14,890 nt of DNA, from positions 1 to 14,890 of the forward strand of contig CAZYLH010000031.1 of the NCBI GenBank assembly GCA_964648695.1, given 5' to 3'. How positions within the stretch are numbered: the stretch's first letter is position 1; the number at the start of each line of letters is the position of its first letter. Shown in pieces: positions 14,628 through 14,890 of this stretch. This DNA is from UBA4292 sp964648695 (GTDB lineage Bacteria; Bacillota; Clostridia; Lachnospirales; Lachnospiraceae). The notes below the pieces were generated by a model. The model did not search any database and was not told where the DNA came from. It saw only the letters and a list, made by a program, of their open reading frames with translations. A program made the position numbers and the translations under genes.

Positions 14628-14890
14628 ATTCTTCCTCTTTTTACTATTGGTATCTTTCCAAGAGACAAAGCGCCTCTTTCCTTACCTTGTTACGCTTATT
14701 TATCATAAAAAAGAGGGATGAGCGGCAGGTGAGAGTGCCGCTAAAATTTTGGCAGCATTCTCATCTCCATGGCTCACCCTTGAGACATTGATATCTGGGG
14801 CAAAAGCCCCTAGCCTTATAGCACTATTCTACTCCGTCTCCCCGGACATTAAGCTTATCAGCTGCGCCAGAGTCGAATCCTGACTGCATG
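14628..14890 (-). other. Upstream region of queA with alternative hairpins; no gene assigned
   Basis: This 263-base stretch has no recognisable gene. On the minus strand two frames are open from the right edge to a TAG each (frame ending at 14829, tail ...LAQLISLMSGETE; and another ending a few bases later), so a tail of an upstream gene is possible but unproven. Then come a GGGGC-UUUU-GCCCC hairpin (14797-14810), a set of mutually exclusive pairings (14717-14778), a U6 run (14707-14712), and about 80 bases leading to the queA ribosome binding site. A TATGAT near 14703-14708 lacks a matching -35. Confidence 0.5.
14707..14742 (-). terminator. Possible terminator or attenuator upstream of queA
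   Basis: A 7-bp perfect stem (14736-14742 with 14721-14727, arm AGCGGCA) with an 8-base loop; a six-U run (14707-14712) follows in RNA but 8 bases away. A wider pairing, GAUGAG (14760-14765) with CUCAUC (14717-14722), would bring the base of a stem closer to the U-run. Either an ordinary terminator of a gene beyond the window or an attenuator of queA. Confidence 0.5.

Noticed and set aside
14741..14780. Partial resemblance of the minus strand to the first part of the M-box (Mg2+) riboswitch: GGUGAG, UGGAGAU, UGCUGCC, AAAA.
   Set aside because: The conserved downstream core, around GACGCCAAUGGGUCAACAG, and the needed length are missing; short similar words alone do not support the call.
14829..14888. 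Possible C-terminal tail of an upstream minus-strand gene ending at a TAG (14829-14831).
   Set aside because: Only about 20 codons are inside the window, a second frame is also open, and neither tail is recognisable.
14868..14890. AGTCGAATCC on the plus strand looks like a tRNA T-loop.
   Set aside because: It lacks the GTTC start, no acceptor or anticodon stem pairs with it, and the window ends here.

Overview
The window looks like a piece of a Clostridia chromosome, most likely Lachnospiraceae. This rests on moderate GC content, strong AGGAGG-type ribosome binding sites, a membrane-anchored RNase Y, a subgroup Ic aspartate aminotransferase, and a sodium-pump decarboxylase operon with a separate biotin carrier, a layout I associate with that family. 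All recognisable genes lie on the minus strand, so transcription runs from the high to the low coordinates. The family assignment is inference; no rRNA or species marker is present. A 100-N gap at 4531-4630 shows this is a scaffolded draft.

Region by region, in the direction of transcription. (1) 14628-14890 is a leader or intergenic region with several competing hairpins and no assignable gene. (2) queA, an RluF-like pseudouridine synthase and ligA (14627 down to 10845) form a tight operon for tRNA modification, rRNA modification and DNA ligation; ligA most likely starts at a GTG overlapping the previous stop. (3) A clear sigma-A promoter at 10713-10741 drives a five-gene biotin/Na+ operon: CoA-type carboxyltransferase, OadG-like subunit, biotin carrier, OadB-like membrane decarboxylase and OadA-like carboxyltransferase, closed by a terminator at 5690-5723. 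(4) add (adenosine deaminase) follows directly after that terminator. (5) rny has its own near-consensus promoter and a strong terminator. (6) A PLP aminotransferase has its own promoter and terminator. (7) proC and a NUDIX hydrolase, cut by the left edge, form the last pair.

Functional picture: the central operon carries two different carboxyltransferase subunits around one biotin carrier and one Na+-translocating beta subunit. The components resemble a transcarboxylase (12S + 1.3S + 5S) joined to a sodium pump. It could link oxaloacetate and an acyl-CoA carboxyl donor to Na+ export. The aminotransferase nearby also touches oxaloacetate/aspartate, but it is a separate transcription unit. The other genes are housekeeping.

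The sequence flanking the N gap is an exact 55-base duplication, best explained as an assembly overlap rather than biology; the true rny-add spacer is probably about 132 bases. I see no mobile element, CRISPR array, rRNA or tRNA. The most notable items are the hybrid carboxyltransferase operon and the structured region upstream of queA; neither can be called a new system from sequence alone.
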